Source of the DNA: JAJXUB01 sp047974805
GTDB lineage: Bacteria; Actinomycetota; Actinomycetes; Actinomycetales; Dermatophilaceae
Assembly: GCA_047974805.1 (NCBI GenBank)
Contig: JBKECS010000021.1
Span: 1 to 20,983, forward strand
DNA length: 20,983 nucleotides
Direction of reading: 5' to 3'
Positions 7,417-15,212 of this stretch are shown piece after piece (position 1 is the stretch's first letter; each line of letters begins with the position of its first letter). The notes below the pieces were generated by a model that was not told where the DNA came from, made no database searches, and saw only the letters and a program-made list of their open reading frames with translations. The position numbers and the translations under genes were made by a program.

Positions 7417-8337
7417 TCAGCCGAGCAGGAGGGCGATGATGACGATGACCGGCACGGATAGCCCCGTGGTGAGCAGGATGGTGTCCCGGGCCAAGGTCGT
7501 CGCCCGGTCGTAGCGGGCGGCGATGACGTAGATGTTCTGGGCCGTCGGCAACGCCGACATGACGGCGACGGCCAGCAACGCTGGACCGGATAGTCCCAGG
7601 GCTACGGCGGCGGCCGTCGCCACCAGCGGTTGTCCGATGGACTTCAGCGCGGTCGTCGTGGCCAGCTCCCGTGAATCGACACCGCCTCCGAGCTTCGGTC
7701 CGAGCCGGAGGGCGATGCCGTAGGCCAGGAGCATGGCCGGCACCGCGACGCCGGCAACGAGTTGGATCGGGCTGGCGAGGAAAGTCGGCAATTGCCACCC
7801 CCCGAGCGATAACGCCAGTCCGCCCAGGGCGCCAAGGGTCAGCGGGTTCGTCAGTGCGCTGCGCAACAGATGGAGAAGCCTGGGTGGGCGACCGGTCCGG
7901 TCGGCGTCGAGAAGACCCAGCGCGCTCGGTTGCAGCACGAGCAGTTGGAGGAGCAGGGTGGGTGCGGCGTACGACACGTTGCCCAGCACGTATGCCGCGA
8001 TGGGTAGCCCGAGGTTCCCGGCGTTGACGTAGCTGGTGGCCAGCGCGCCAATGACCTCCTCGCCCGCGCGACGATGCCAGAAGAGCCGGTTGACCAGGAC
8101 ATATGCCATCCCGGTAGCGAGCACACCGGCGAGGGTGGCGAGCAGATGGCGGGAGAAGACCTCGGCCACCGGTGTGTTGGCGATGGTAGTCAGCAACAGG
8201 GCCGGAGATCCGACGAAGAAGGCCAGGCGGGACAGGAAGGCCCCAGCGGACTCAGTGAAGAAGCCGACGTGAGCCAGGAGCGCACCGAGGCCGATCACCG
8301 CCCCCACGGTGATGAATCCGGTGATGACCCCGCCCAC
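7417..8337 (-). CDS. AEC-family (auxin efflux carrier-like) permease
   Basis: The protein of 306 residues starts at GTG 8337 and is almost entirely hydrophobic, with about ten membrane helices. It carries AEC features: a first half ending in SYVNAGNLGLPIAAYVLG (the conserved N-x-GxxG(L/I)P motif) and a second half with NPLTLGALGG and MSALPTAQNIYVIAARYD (the conserved P-x-A-x-N-x-x motif). AEC transporters move small carboxylates or amino-acid derivatives across the membrane; the substrate here is not evident. It lies in the same direction as the oxidoreductase gene with 33 bp between, so co-transcription is possible. A leaderless-type -10 precedes the GTG. Confidence 0.85.
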   Translation of the reverse strand: MGGVITGFITVGAVIGLGALLAHVGFFTESAGAFLSRLAFFVGSPALLLTTIANTPVAEVFSRHLLATLAGVLATGMAYVLVNRLFWHRRAGEEVIGALATSYVNAGNLGLPIAAYVLGNVSYAAPTLLLQLLVLQPSALGLLDADRTGRPPRLLHLLRSALTNPLTLGALGGLALSLGGWQLPTFLASPIQLVAGVAVPAMLLAYGIALRLGPKLGGGVDSRELATTTALKSIGQPLVATAAAVALGLSGPALLAVAVMSALPTAQNIYVIAARYDRATTLARDTILLTTGLSVPVIVIIALLLG

Positions 8338-8343
8338 GGCCCG

Positions 8344-8349
8344 AGGTTA
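8344..8349 (-). promoter_or_regulatory. -10 box (TAACCT), leaderless, for the AEC permease gene
   Basis: TAACCT on the minus strand ends 6 nt before the GTG at 8337. No Shine-Dalgarno is present, and the spacing fits a transcript starting at the initiation codon. Confidence 0.5.
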
Positions 8350-8449
8350 GCCAAGCAAGCCGATCACGTCGGGACGATCCCGACCTTCGGACGGTGCACC
8401 GGTGAGCGAGGAGGCGATCACGCTGTCGCAGGCGCCAGACGCTCCGCAA

Positions 8450-8502
8450 GGGAAACCGGAGCTTTGCCAGGGAAGATTTCCCTGGCAAAGCTCCGGTTTC
8501 CC
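8450..8502. terminator. Perfect 25-bp hairpin with 3-nt loop
   Basis: Arms 8450-8474 and 8478-8502 are exact reverse complements, closed by GAT (8475-8477). The hairpin begins 20 nt beyond the stop of the propionyl-CoA synthetase gene (transcribed leftwards) and lies upstream of the AEC permease promoter. This is the position of a transcription terminator. It lacks a T-tract and is much longer than typical intrinsic terminators, so it may instead act as a processing site or strong insulator. Confidence 0.7.
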
Positions 8503-8521
8503 ACCTGAGGCGTAAATCTGG

Positions 8522-10435
8522 TTATGTCGGGGGGCGGAGCACCGGGGCGAGGGCGTCGAGCACGGACGCATCCTCGATCGTGCCCGGGACGGACGGGGTC
8601 TTGCCATCGGCCATCTCCCGCATGGTCTTGCGCAGGATTTTGCCCGATCGGGTCTTCGGCAGCGCCGACACGATGTCGACCTGCCGCAGCGAGGCCACCG
8701 CGCCGACCTCGTCGCGCACGCGCTGGATCAACTCGGCGGAGATTCTCTCACCGTCATTGACCGCATCGAAGCCGCCCTTGAGGACGACGAGCCCGCGCGG
8801 CACCTGACCCTTGAAGTCGTCCGCGACGCCAATGACGGCGCATTCGGCCACGGCCGGATGCCCGGCGAGGGCAGCCTCGATCGAGCCCGTGGACAGTCGA
8901 TGTCCGGCGACGTTGAGCACATCGTCGGTGCGGCCCATGACATAGAGGTATCCGTCCTCATCGAGCAGGCCGCCGTCCCCGGTCAGGTAGTAGCCCTCGT
9001 ACACCGAGAGGTAGCCCGAGACATACCGCTCGTCGTCTCGCCACAACGTCGGCAGCGTCCCCGGCGGCAGCGGCAGTTTGATGGCGATGGCCCCCTCGGC
9101 CCCGGCAGGCACCTGCCGCCCCGTCTCATCAAGCACCTGCACGTCGTATCCGGGCACAGGCACCGATGGGGATCCGGCCTTGATCGGCATCGGGTCCAGG
9201 CCGCGGAAGTTGGCCGCGATGGGCCACCCGGTCTCGGTCTGCCACCAGTTGTCGACCACTGGCACGCCGAGTCGCTCGCTGGCCCACTCGTAGGTGTCTG
9301 GGTCGAGGCGCTCACCGGCGAGGAACACGTTCTTCAGGCTGGACAGGTCATGCTCGGCCATGAAGGTTCCGGCCGCGTCCTCCTTCTTGATCGCCCGGTA
9401 TGCCGTCGGCGCCGTGAACATCGCCTTCGCGCCGTACTCGGAGATGATCCGCCAGAACGCGCTGGCGTCCGGGGTGCCCACGGGCTTGCCCTCGTAGAGC
9501 ACCGTTGTCGCCCCGGTCAACAGCGGGGCATACACGATGTAGGAGTGCCCGACGACCCAGCCCACGTCGGATGCGGTGAACCACACGTCCCCGGGCCCGA
9601 TGTCGTAGATGTTCGCCATCGACCAGGCCAACGCCACGGCATGGCCGCCGTTGTCGCGGACGATGCCCTTGGGCCGTCCGGTGGTGCCGGAGGTGTAGAG
9701 GATGTAGAGAGGGTCAGTCGCCTCGACCTCGACGCAGTCGACCGGCTCCGCACCAGCGACGAACTCGCTCCAACTCGACTCGGTCCACGCCACGTCGGTG
9801 GCTAGGTCGGCCTCGGCCTGCGGACGCTGCAACACGACGACAGCCTCGGGCTTGTGCGCACTGCGCTGGATCGCGCCATCGAGATAGGGCTTATAGGGCA
9901 CGACCCGGCTGGGCTCGATCCCGCAGCTGGCCGAGAGAATGACCTTGGGCTCGGCGTCCTCGATCCGGGCGGCCAACTCGGCCGGGGCGAACCCGCCGAA
10001 GACCACCGAGTGGATAGCGCCGATCCGGGCGCAAGCGAGCATGGCGAAGACGGCCTGCGGCACCATCGGCATATAGACGATGACCCGATCGCCCTTGGTC
10101 ACGCCGACCCTGGTCAGCGCCCCGGCGAGGCGGGAGACCTGGTCGAGCATCTCGGCATACGTGAACATGGCCTTTGTCCCGGTCACGGGGGAGTCGTAGT
10201 ACAGGGCAGGCGTCTCGGCGCGCCCATCCCGGACGTGCCGGTCCAGCGCGTTGAAGCACGTGTTCATCCTCCCGCCGGTGAACCACCGGTAGAACGGCGG
10301 ATTGTCGGCGTCGAGGACGCGCGGCGGCGGAGTGCTCCACTCGATCGACTGCGCAGCCTGCCCCCAAAAGCTGTTCGGGTCGCTGAGTGACTGCGCGTAT
10401 GCCTGTTCGTAGCTGCCCGTACTCATACCGTTCAT
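8522..10435 (-). CDS. prpE: Propionyl-CoA synthetase (acetate/propionate-CoA ligase, ACSS3/PrpE type)
   Basis: This AMP-forming acyl-CoA synthetase of 637 residues activates short-chain acids to their CoA esters in the cytosol. The order of motifs is: an N-terminal acetyl-CoA-synthetase cap (RWFTGGRMNTCFNALDRHV), P-loop TSGTTGRPKG (248-257), GWVVGHSYIVYAPLL, WWQTETGW (397-404), GRTDDVLNVAGHRL (501-514) and PKTRSGKILR with the acylation-target Lys599. The SASCGIEP and IVRDNGGHAVAL segments favour the PrpE/ACSS3 branch over AcsA. I chose ATG 10435 because AAGGGG lies 4 nt before it; ATG 10426 is possible. An open frame continues to 10573 but is not protein-like. The gene diverges from the CBB cluster. 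Confidence 0.88.
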   Translation of the reverse strand: MNGMSTGSYEQAYAQSLSDPNSFWGQAAQSIEWSTPPPRVLDADNPPFYRWFTGGRMNTCFNALDRHVRDGRAETPALYYDSPVTGTKAMFTYAEMLDQVSRLAGALTRVGVTKGDRVIVYMPMVPQAVFAMLACARIGAIHSVVFGGFAPAELAARIEDAEPKVILSASCGIEPSRVVPYKPYLDGAIQRSAHKPEAVVVLQRPQAEADLATDVAWTESSWSEFVAGAEPVDCVEVEATDPLYILYTSGTTGRPKGIVRDNGGHAVALAWSMANIYDIGPGDVWFTASDVGWVVGHSYIVYAPLLTGATTVLYEGKPVGTPDASAFWRIISEYGAKAMFTAPTAYRAIKKEDAAGTFMAEHDLSSLKNVFLAGERLDPDTYEWASERLGVPVVDNWWQTETGWPIAANFRGLDPMPIKAGSPSVPVPGYDVQVLDETGRQVPAGAEGAIAIKLPLPPGTLPTLWRDDERYVSGYLSVYEGYYLTGDGGLLDEDGYLYVMGRTDDVLNVAGHRLSTGSIEAALAGHPAVAECAVIGVADDFKGQVPRGLVVLKGGFDAVNDGERISAELIQRVRDEVGAVASLRQVDIVSALPKTRSGKILRKTMREMADGKTPSVPGTIEDASVLDALAPVLRPPT

Positions 10436-10651
10436 GCTGCCCCTTGACCTGGCCACGCGCCAGCGCACCACCAGGTGGCGTCGGCCGAGCGGTGCGATGT
10501 GGCGCCGAGCGGCAACCATCCCCGCTGGTCGGCAAGGGCCGCCCCCGACCGCCGGGCTGTGGCCCTCGGACACCCACAGGGGGGAGGTTCACCCCCCAGT
10601 TCCCCCGGTTGCGGGAAGTCGGCGGAGCGGAGATTTCCTAGTGTCCTAGGC
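10436..10651. promoter_or_regulatory. Divergent promoter region between prpE and the cbb cluster
   Basis: These 216 bases carry no gene. They hold several inverted repeats: CCACC-A-GGTGG near 10470, CTGTGG/CCACAG (10557-10562 with 10574-10579), and a G6/C6 hairpin (10579-10584 with 10592-10597). The last 14 bases before the cbbY gene form CCTAG-TGTC-CTAGG. No LysR-type T-N11-A CbbR box stands out, and no cbbR gene is present. The repeats are candidate operators only. Confidence 0.45.
10637..10650 (+). promoter_or_regulatory. Inverted repeat CCTAG-N4-CTAGG overlapping a leaderless -10 (TAGTGT)
   Basis: TAGTGT (10639-10644) ends 7 nt before the ATG at 10652, the spacing of a leaderless -10 box. 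The same bases lie inside the palindrome 10637-10650. A protein bound here would cover both the -10 and the transcription start of the first cbb half-operon. No Shine-Dalgarno precedes the ATG. Confidence 0.5.
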
Positions 10652-11392
10652 ATGCCCTTACGTGCGGTCATCTTCGACGTGGACGGCACGCTCGCGGATA
10701 CCGAGCAGACCGGCCATCGCGTCGCCTTCAACGGCGCCTTCGCCGCGGCCGGCCTGCACTGGCACTGGGACGAGGCCACGTATGTCGACCTGCTGAAGGT
10801 CACCGGCGGCAAGGAACGGATCCGGCACTACGCTCGCCACGTCGATCCCGGGTTCCTGGCCAGACCGGATGCCGGCGCGGTGATCGCCGCCGTCCACGCC
10901 GACAAAACTGCCCGCTATGTCGGGCTCATCGAGCAGGGGAGAGTGCCGTTGCGGCCGGGGGTCGCGGACCTTCTTATCGACCTGCGGGGAGCGGGGATCC
11001 GGTTGGCCATCGCGACGACGACAACGCCGGCCAACGTGACCGCCTTGTTGACCACGACGCTCGGGCCGACCGGTGAGCGGTGGTTCGAGGTCGTGGGGGC
11101 CGGTGACGTGGTCCCGGCGAAGAAGCCCGCTCCGGACATCTACGAGTGGGTCTTGGCTCGCATGCAGCTCAGCCCACGTGACGCCATGGCCGTCGAGGAT
11201 TCGGCAGTCGGCGTGGCCGCCGCGCACACCGCCGGTCTGGCCACCATCGCCACGCCCTGCGGACACACCCGGGCCGAGGATTTCACTCAGGCGGTGGCAA
11301 CGGTGCCCGATCTGCTCGGGATCGGCGCCGCCGATCTTCGCGAATGGTATGCCGCCGCCAGCCCAACCCGTCAGACCATCACACAGGCGTGA
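10652..11392 (+). CDS. cbbY: CbbY-type HAD phosphatase (xylulose-1,5-bisphosphate phosphatase)
   Basis: The 246-residue HAD hydrolase has motif I DVDGT (9-13, nucleophile Asp9), the CbbY cap signature TGGKERI (51-57), motif II ATTTTP (from 121), motif III KKPAPDIY (157-164) and motif IV VEDS (181-184). In photosynthetic proteobacteria CbbY dephosphorylates xylulose-1,5-bisphosphate, a misfire product that blocks RuBisCO. The cap signature and position directly before the RuBisCO gene support that role over phosphoglycolate phosphatase. It is first in the cbbY-cbbM-fba unit, 39 bp before cbbM. I chose the ATG at 10652, where homology begins; an open frame extends to 10475 without protein-like sequence. 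Confidence 0.85.
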   Translation: MPLRAVIFDVDGTLADTEQTGHRVAFNGAFAAAGLHWHWDEATYVDLLKVTGGKERIRHYARHVDPGFLARPDAGAVIAAVHADKTARYVGLIEQGRVPLRPGVADLLIDLRGAGIRLAIATTTTPANVTALLTTTLGPTGERWFEVVGAGDVVPAKKPAPDIYEWVLARMQLSPRDAMAVEDSAVGVAAAHTAGLATIATPCGHTRAEDFTQAVATVPDLLGIGAADLREWYAAASPTRQTITQA

Positions 11393-11431
11393 TGACCCCT
11401 TCGATCCACGTGTCCTGACCAAGGAGAAACT

Positions 11432-12814
11432 ATGGACCAGTCAGCCCGGTACGCCGACCTGAGCCTGAACGAAGACGAGCTCATGGCCGCTGGCCAACAC
11501 ATCCTGTGTGCTTACACCATGACGCCGAAGGCGGGGCACGACTACCTCGCCGCGGCGGCCCACTTCGCCGCCGAGTCCTCGACCGGCACCAACGTCGAAG
11601 TCTCCACCACGGACGACTTCACCCGTGGGGTGGACGCCATGGTCTACCACGCTGACGAGAAGGCACAGCAGATCCGGATCGCCTTCCCGCTGGCCCTGTT
11701 CGACCGCAACGTCACCGATGGCCGGATGATGCTCGTCTCCTTCCTCACCCTGGCCATCGGCAACAACCAGGGCATGGGTGATATCGAGAACGCGAAGATG
11801 ATCGACTTCTGGGTCCCGCCGGAGGCGATCCGTCAGTTCGACGGCCCGGCGATGAACATCGCCGATCTGTGGCGCATCCTCGGCCGTCCGGTCGTGGACG
11901 GCGGCTACATCGCCGGCACGATCATCAAGCCCAAGCTCGGCCTGCGGCCCAAGCCCTTCGCCGATGCGGCATACGAGTTCTGGCTGGGCGGGGACTTCAT
12001 CAAGAACGACGAGCCGCAGGGGAACCAGACCTTCGCTCCGTTGAAGGAGACCATCCCGCTGGTCTACGACGCCATGAAGCGGGCCATGGACGAGACCGGT
12101 GAGGCGAAGCTGTTCTCGATGAACATCACCGCGGATGACCACCACGAGATGCTCGCCCGGGCCGACTTCGCCTTGGAGACCTTCGGACCGGACGCCAACA
12201 AGCTGGCGTTCCTCGTCGACGGGTATGTCGGCGGCCCCGGCATGGTCACCACGGCGCGGCGCAACTACCCGAACCAATTCCTGCACTACCACCGGGCCGG
12301 CCACGGAGCGGTCACCTCGCCGAGCGCCAAGCGCGGCTACACCGCGTTCGTGCTGGCCAAGATGTCCCGGTTGCAGGGCGCCTCGGGCATCCACGTGGGC
12401 ACCATGGGCTACGGCAAGATGGAGGGTGAGAACGACGACAAGAACATCGCCTACATGATCGAGCGGGATTCCGCCGACGGCCCCGTCTACCACCAGGAAT
12501 GGGACGGGATGAAGGCCACGACGCCGATCATCTCCGGCGGGATGAACGCCGTGCGCTTGCCGGGCTTCTTCGCCAACCTCGGACACTCCAACGTCATCAA
12601 CACCGCAGGCGGAGGCGCATACGGCCACCTCGACGGTGCCGCGGCCGGGGCTCGCTCGCTGCGTCAGGCGGCGCAACTGTGGGCCGAGGGGAGCGACCCG
12701 TTCGCGTTCGCCAAGGGGCACCACGAGTTCTCCCGGGCGTTGGAGTCCTTCCCCGGCGATGCCGACCAGATCTACCCCGGGTGGCGTGAAGCCCTCGGCC
12801 TGGTCGCCTCCTGA
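11432..12814 (+). CDS. cbbM: Ribulose-1,5-bisphosphate carboxylase/oxygenase, form II
   Basis: This 460-residue form II large subunit starts at ATG 11432 after a strong AAGGAG. It fixes CO2 onto ribulose-1,5-bisphosphate. The catalytic residues fall at the positions known for the Rhodospirillum rubrum enzyme: Glu48, Asn111, Lys166 (GTIIKPKLG), carbamate Lys191 with Asp193 and Glu194 (GGDFIKNDEPQGNQ), His287, His321, loop-6 Lys329 (GYGKMEG) and Ser368. There is no small-subunit gene, as normal for form II. Length is close to the usual 460-470, and nothing suggests decay or a RuBisCO-like (form IV) protein. Form II has low CO2/O2 specificity, so high-CO2 or low-oxygen operation is inferred. The gene lies between cbbY and a class I aldolase. 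Confidence 0.95.
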   Translation: MDQSARYADLSLNEDELMAAGQHILCAYTMTPKAGHDYLAAAAHFAAESSTGTNVEVSTTDDFTRGVDAMVYHADEKAQQIRIAFPLALFDRNVTDGRMMLVSFLTLAIGNNQGMGDIENAKMIDFWVPPEAIRQFDGPAMNIADLWRILGRPVVDGGYIAGTIIKPKLGLRPKPFADAAYEFWLGGDFIKNDEPQGNQTFAPLKETIPLVYDAMKRAMDETGEAKLFSMNITADDHHEMLARADFALETFGPDANKLAFLVDGYVGGPGMVTTARRNYPNQFLHYHRAGHGAVTSPSAKRGYTAFVLAKMSRLQGASGIHVGTMGYGKMEGENDDKNIAYMIERDSADGPVYHQEWDGMKATTPIISGGMNAVRLPGFFANLGHSNVINTAGGGAYGHLDGAAAGARSLRQAAQLWAEGSDPFAFAKGHHEFSRALESFPGDADQIYPGWREALGLVAS

Positions 12815-12863
12815 CCTCCTGTCGATACGTTCCCATGCACACTCAGTGGAGGGTTTGAACAGC

Positions 12864-13850
12864 ATGACCACATTGCACGAGACCGCCCGGCGGCTGACCG
12901 GGGGTGGGCGCGGCATCCTTGCCGCTGACGAATCCATCAAGACGATGTCCGCCCGGCTGGAGGCCGAGGGCATCGATGGGACGGCCGCCAACCGGCGGGA
13001 TTACCGGGAGCTGCTGATCAGCCCACCCGGGTTGGCCGACTACGTCAGCGGGATCATCCTCGCCGACGAGACCTTCAACCAATCCTTGGCCGACGGACGC
13101 GCCTTCCCCGAGGCCGCGCAGGAATTCGGCATCCTCCCGGGGATCAAGGTGGACACGGGCACATCGGCGCTCCCCGGCCAAGGTGGGGCGACCATCACCG
13201 AGGGACTCGACGGGCTCGGCGCCCGGTTGGCCAATTATGCCGCCGGCGGCGCAGCGTTCGCCAAATGGCGGGCGGTTATCGATCCCGATACGACCACGGC
13301 GTATGCCCTGTCGGCTAACGCTGCGGCGCTCGCCCGGTACGCCGCGCTGTGCCAGGAACACCAGATTGTGCCGATCGTCGAGCCGGAGGTGCTCGCCAAC
13401 GGGCACCACGACATGGCCCGCAGTGCGGAGGTGACCAAGGCGGCGTTGACCGCCGTGTTCGCCGAGCTCGAACTGGCCGGGGTCGACCTCGCCGGGATGG
13501 TGCTCAAGCCGAACTTCGTCACCCCGGGCTTGAATGCGCTGCCGGTCAGCGTCAAGAGCATGGCCGCGGTCACCTTCGACGTGCTCCGCACGGTGGTCCC
13601 GGAACAGGTGCCCGGGATCGCCTTCCTCTCCGGCGGACACAGCACGGCCAAGTCGGTCGAACTGCTGTCCGCGGTGAACGCCAATGCCACCGTGCCGTGG
13701 TCATTGACGTTCTCCTTCGGGCGGGCGCTGGTGTCGGCCGCGTTGGCGACTTGGGGCGGCAATCCGGACAACGTCAGTGCTGCCCAGGATGTCCTGCTGG
13801 CCAACTGCACGTCGGCCTCTGGCGCCGTCACCTCACCGCAGGCGGCGTAA
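12864..13850 (+). CDS. fba: Fructose-bisphosphate aldolase, class I
   Basis: The 328-residue product matches Schiff-base (class I, muscle-type) aldolases: GILAADES (17-24), GIKVDTG with Lys95, FAKWR with Lys134, PIVEPEVL, the Schiff-base lysine in VLKPNFVTPG (Lys215) and FLSGGHS (254-260). It condenses dihydroxyacetone phosphate with glyceraldehyde-3-phosphate or erythrose-4-phosphate, giving fructose- or sedoheptulose-bisphosphate in the CBB cycle. I chose ATG 12864, about 10 nt after GGAGGG; a TTG at 12855 is too close to that site. It is last in the first cbb half-operon, 49 bp after cbbM, and is followed by a large hairpin. Many proteobacterial cbb operons use a class II (CbbA) enzyme, so a class I enzyme here is notable. 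Confidence 0.92.
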   Translation: MTTLHETARRLTGGGRGILAADESIKTMSARLEAEGIDGTAANRRDYRELLISPPGLADYVSGIILADETFNQSLADGRAFPEAAQEFGILPGIKVDTGTSALPGQGGATITEGLDGLGARLANYAAGGAAFAKWRAVIDPDTTTAYALSANAAALARYAALCQEHQIVPIVEPEVLANGHHDMARSAEVTKAALTAVFAELELAGVDLAGMVLKPNFVTPGLNALPVSVKSMAAVTFDVLRTVVPEQVPGIAFLSGGHSTAKSVELLSAVNANATVPWSLTFSFGRALVSAALATWGGNPDNVSAAQDVLLANCTSASGAVTSPQAA

Positions 13851-13889
13851 ACGCCCGGTCGCTGCCGATCCGGGGCCCGGCGGGGCTCG

Positions 13890-13960
13890 TCTGACGCGTG
13901 CACAACTTCCCTGGGTTGTCGGGGGCGCTCTCGACAACCCAGGGTCGTGCCCGCGTCAGA
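13890..13960. terminator. Large interrupted cruciform between convergent fba and histidine kinase genes
   Basis: A 13-bp perfect stem (13909-13921 with 13932-13944, loop of 10) is nested in further pairing. GCAC/GTGC comes next, then TCTGACGCG (13890-13898) with CGCGTCAGA (13952-13960). About 26 pairs form in all, with small internal loops. It begins 40 bp after the aldolase stop and lies 68 bp beyond the kinase stop, so it can serve both convergent transcripts. There is no T-tract. Confidence 0.7.
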
Positions 13961-14027
13961 CAGCCCGGGGGCATGCTCGCGATGGCTGTCGATGCGCGCG
14001 CCGCAGCAAGCGCGCCGGTGACCGCGG

Positions 14028-15212
14028 CTACGCCGGGTGCGACGGGATCGGGAGCTCGATCACCACGGTGGTGCCCTCGCCCGGTGAGGACTCGATCCGA
14101 AGCGAGGCACCGATCAACGCGCACCGCTCGGCCAGCGAGGACAGCCCGAAGTGCCCGGTGTCGTCCTCACCCCCGCGCACCCCGGAGCGATCTCCCAACT
14201 GCTCGCGGACGTTGAAGCCCCGGCCGTCGTCGCTGGTCATCAGGACGACGGCGTCTTCGGTGCGACGCAGGCTCAGCGCAACGCGCTCCGCCTGGGCGTG
14301 TTTTATCGCATTGGACACCGTCTCCTGCGCCATTCGGTAGATCGCTGCCGCGGCGTGGTCGGCCAGGTCGGCGAACGCCGACTCGGGATCTGAGGTGAAC
14401 CCGACGGACGCCTCAGGAGGCGACATTTCGGTCAACGACTCCAATGCGGCCACCAGCCCCAAGTCGGCCAGGACCAGACTGTGCAGCCCGGTGATCGCGG
14501 CGCGGGTCTGCTGATAGGCCAGATCGGCCAGGTGGCTCGCTGCCTCGATCTGGGACCTGGCCAGCTGGGTCGATTCGTCCTTGGGGATGGCCAGGTCGGC
14601 CGCGTTGAGGTGGAAAGCCATCGATGCCAGCGCCGTGGTGACCCCGTCGTGCAAGTCGTAGGCGATGCGACGCCGTTCGGCCTCCTGCGCCGAGATCGCC
14701 TGGGCGATCAACCGGTCCCGGTCATGCCGGTGGGCATCCACGGCGTTCATCAGATCGGCCGTCTGCAACCGCAGCCCCAGCATGTCGGCATACGGTTGAT
14801 AGGCGGTGAGGTCGTCGTCGTTGTAGGGGCGCTCCACCTCACGGTGGACCGCGGCCACCGCCAGGATCTGGCCGTCGACACCGCGGGCGGGCAGGCACAT
14901 CCGGGCGACCTTGCCGTCCCCGACGATGCCGAGCAGTGATCGATGGGTTCCGGTCCGGGGCCGGTCGGCCCCCAGACGCACGGCATGACCGTTGCGCGCG
15001 ACCAGGCCGGCGACCCCTTGGCCGACCGGGATGCGCCATGAGCGGTCGAAGACGGCCCGGGGTGGGTCTGCCGCACCCACGGAGAGTTGCCGCCCGTCGC
15101 TGAGGAAGATGATCGCCCCCGCCGAGTCGGTGGCGGCGGTGAAGGCCCGGGCGATGTCGGGCAGGGACACCTCGGCCCGTGCGGTCAGCAGCGCGAGCAG
15201 GTCGAAGGTCAC
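14028..15212 (-). CDS. Soluble GAF-domain sensor histidine kinase (NarX/DesK-like, HisKA_3)
   Basis: The protein of 394 residues has no membrane segment, so it should sense a cytosolic signal. A GAF-like domain occupies about 10-125 (GAIIFLSDGRQL, IPVGQGVAGLVARNG, ARMCLPARGVDGQILAVAAV). A linker helix and a HisKA_3 dimerisation domain follow, with the phospho-acceptor His188 in RRRIAYDLHDGV. The ATPase domain shows ETVSNAIKHA (N box), DDGRGF (328-333) and GHFGLSSLAER (353-363). Its ATG overlaps the response regulator stop by 4 bases (15209-15212), so the two are co-translated. GAF ligands in such kinases include haem, nucleotides and redox signals; no Cys or His cluster identifies one here. 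It lies convergent to fba, between the two CBB half-operons. Confidence 0.88.
   Translation of the reverse strand: MTFDLLALLTARAEVSLPDIARAFTAATDSAGAIIFLSDGRQLSVGAADPPRAVFDRSWRIPVGQGVAGLVARNGHAVRLGADRPRTGTHRSLLGIVGDGKVARMCLPARGVDGQILAVAAVHREVERPYNDDDLTAYQPYADMLGLRLQTADLMNAVDAHRHDRDRLIAQAISAQEAERRRIAYDLHDGVTTALASMAFHLNAADLAIPKDESTQLARSQIEAASHLADLAYQQTRAAITGLHSLVLADLGLVAALESLTEMSPPEASVGFTSDPESAFADLADHAAAAIYRMAQETVSNAIKHAQAERVALSLRRTEDAVVLMTSDDGRGFNVREQLGDRSGVRGGEDDTGHFGLSSLAERCALIGASLRIESSPGEGTTVVIELPIPSHPA

Noticed and set aside
10436..10573. N-terminal extension of the propionyl-CoA synthetase up to 10573
   Set aside because: The extra residues are Pro/Arg/Gly-rich without family similarity, and a Shine-Dalgarno lies just before ATG 10435.
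11432..12814. RuBisCO-like protein (form IV) or form III alternative for cbbM
   Set aside because: All catalytic residues checked are present at R. rubrum positions, and the cluster includes phosphoribulokinase, so a true form II carboxylase is the best reading.
11441..12991. A 516-codon open frame antisense to cbbM
   Set aside because: Same reason: it is a frame shadow of a fully conserved RuBisCO and has no recognisable domain.
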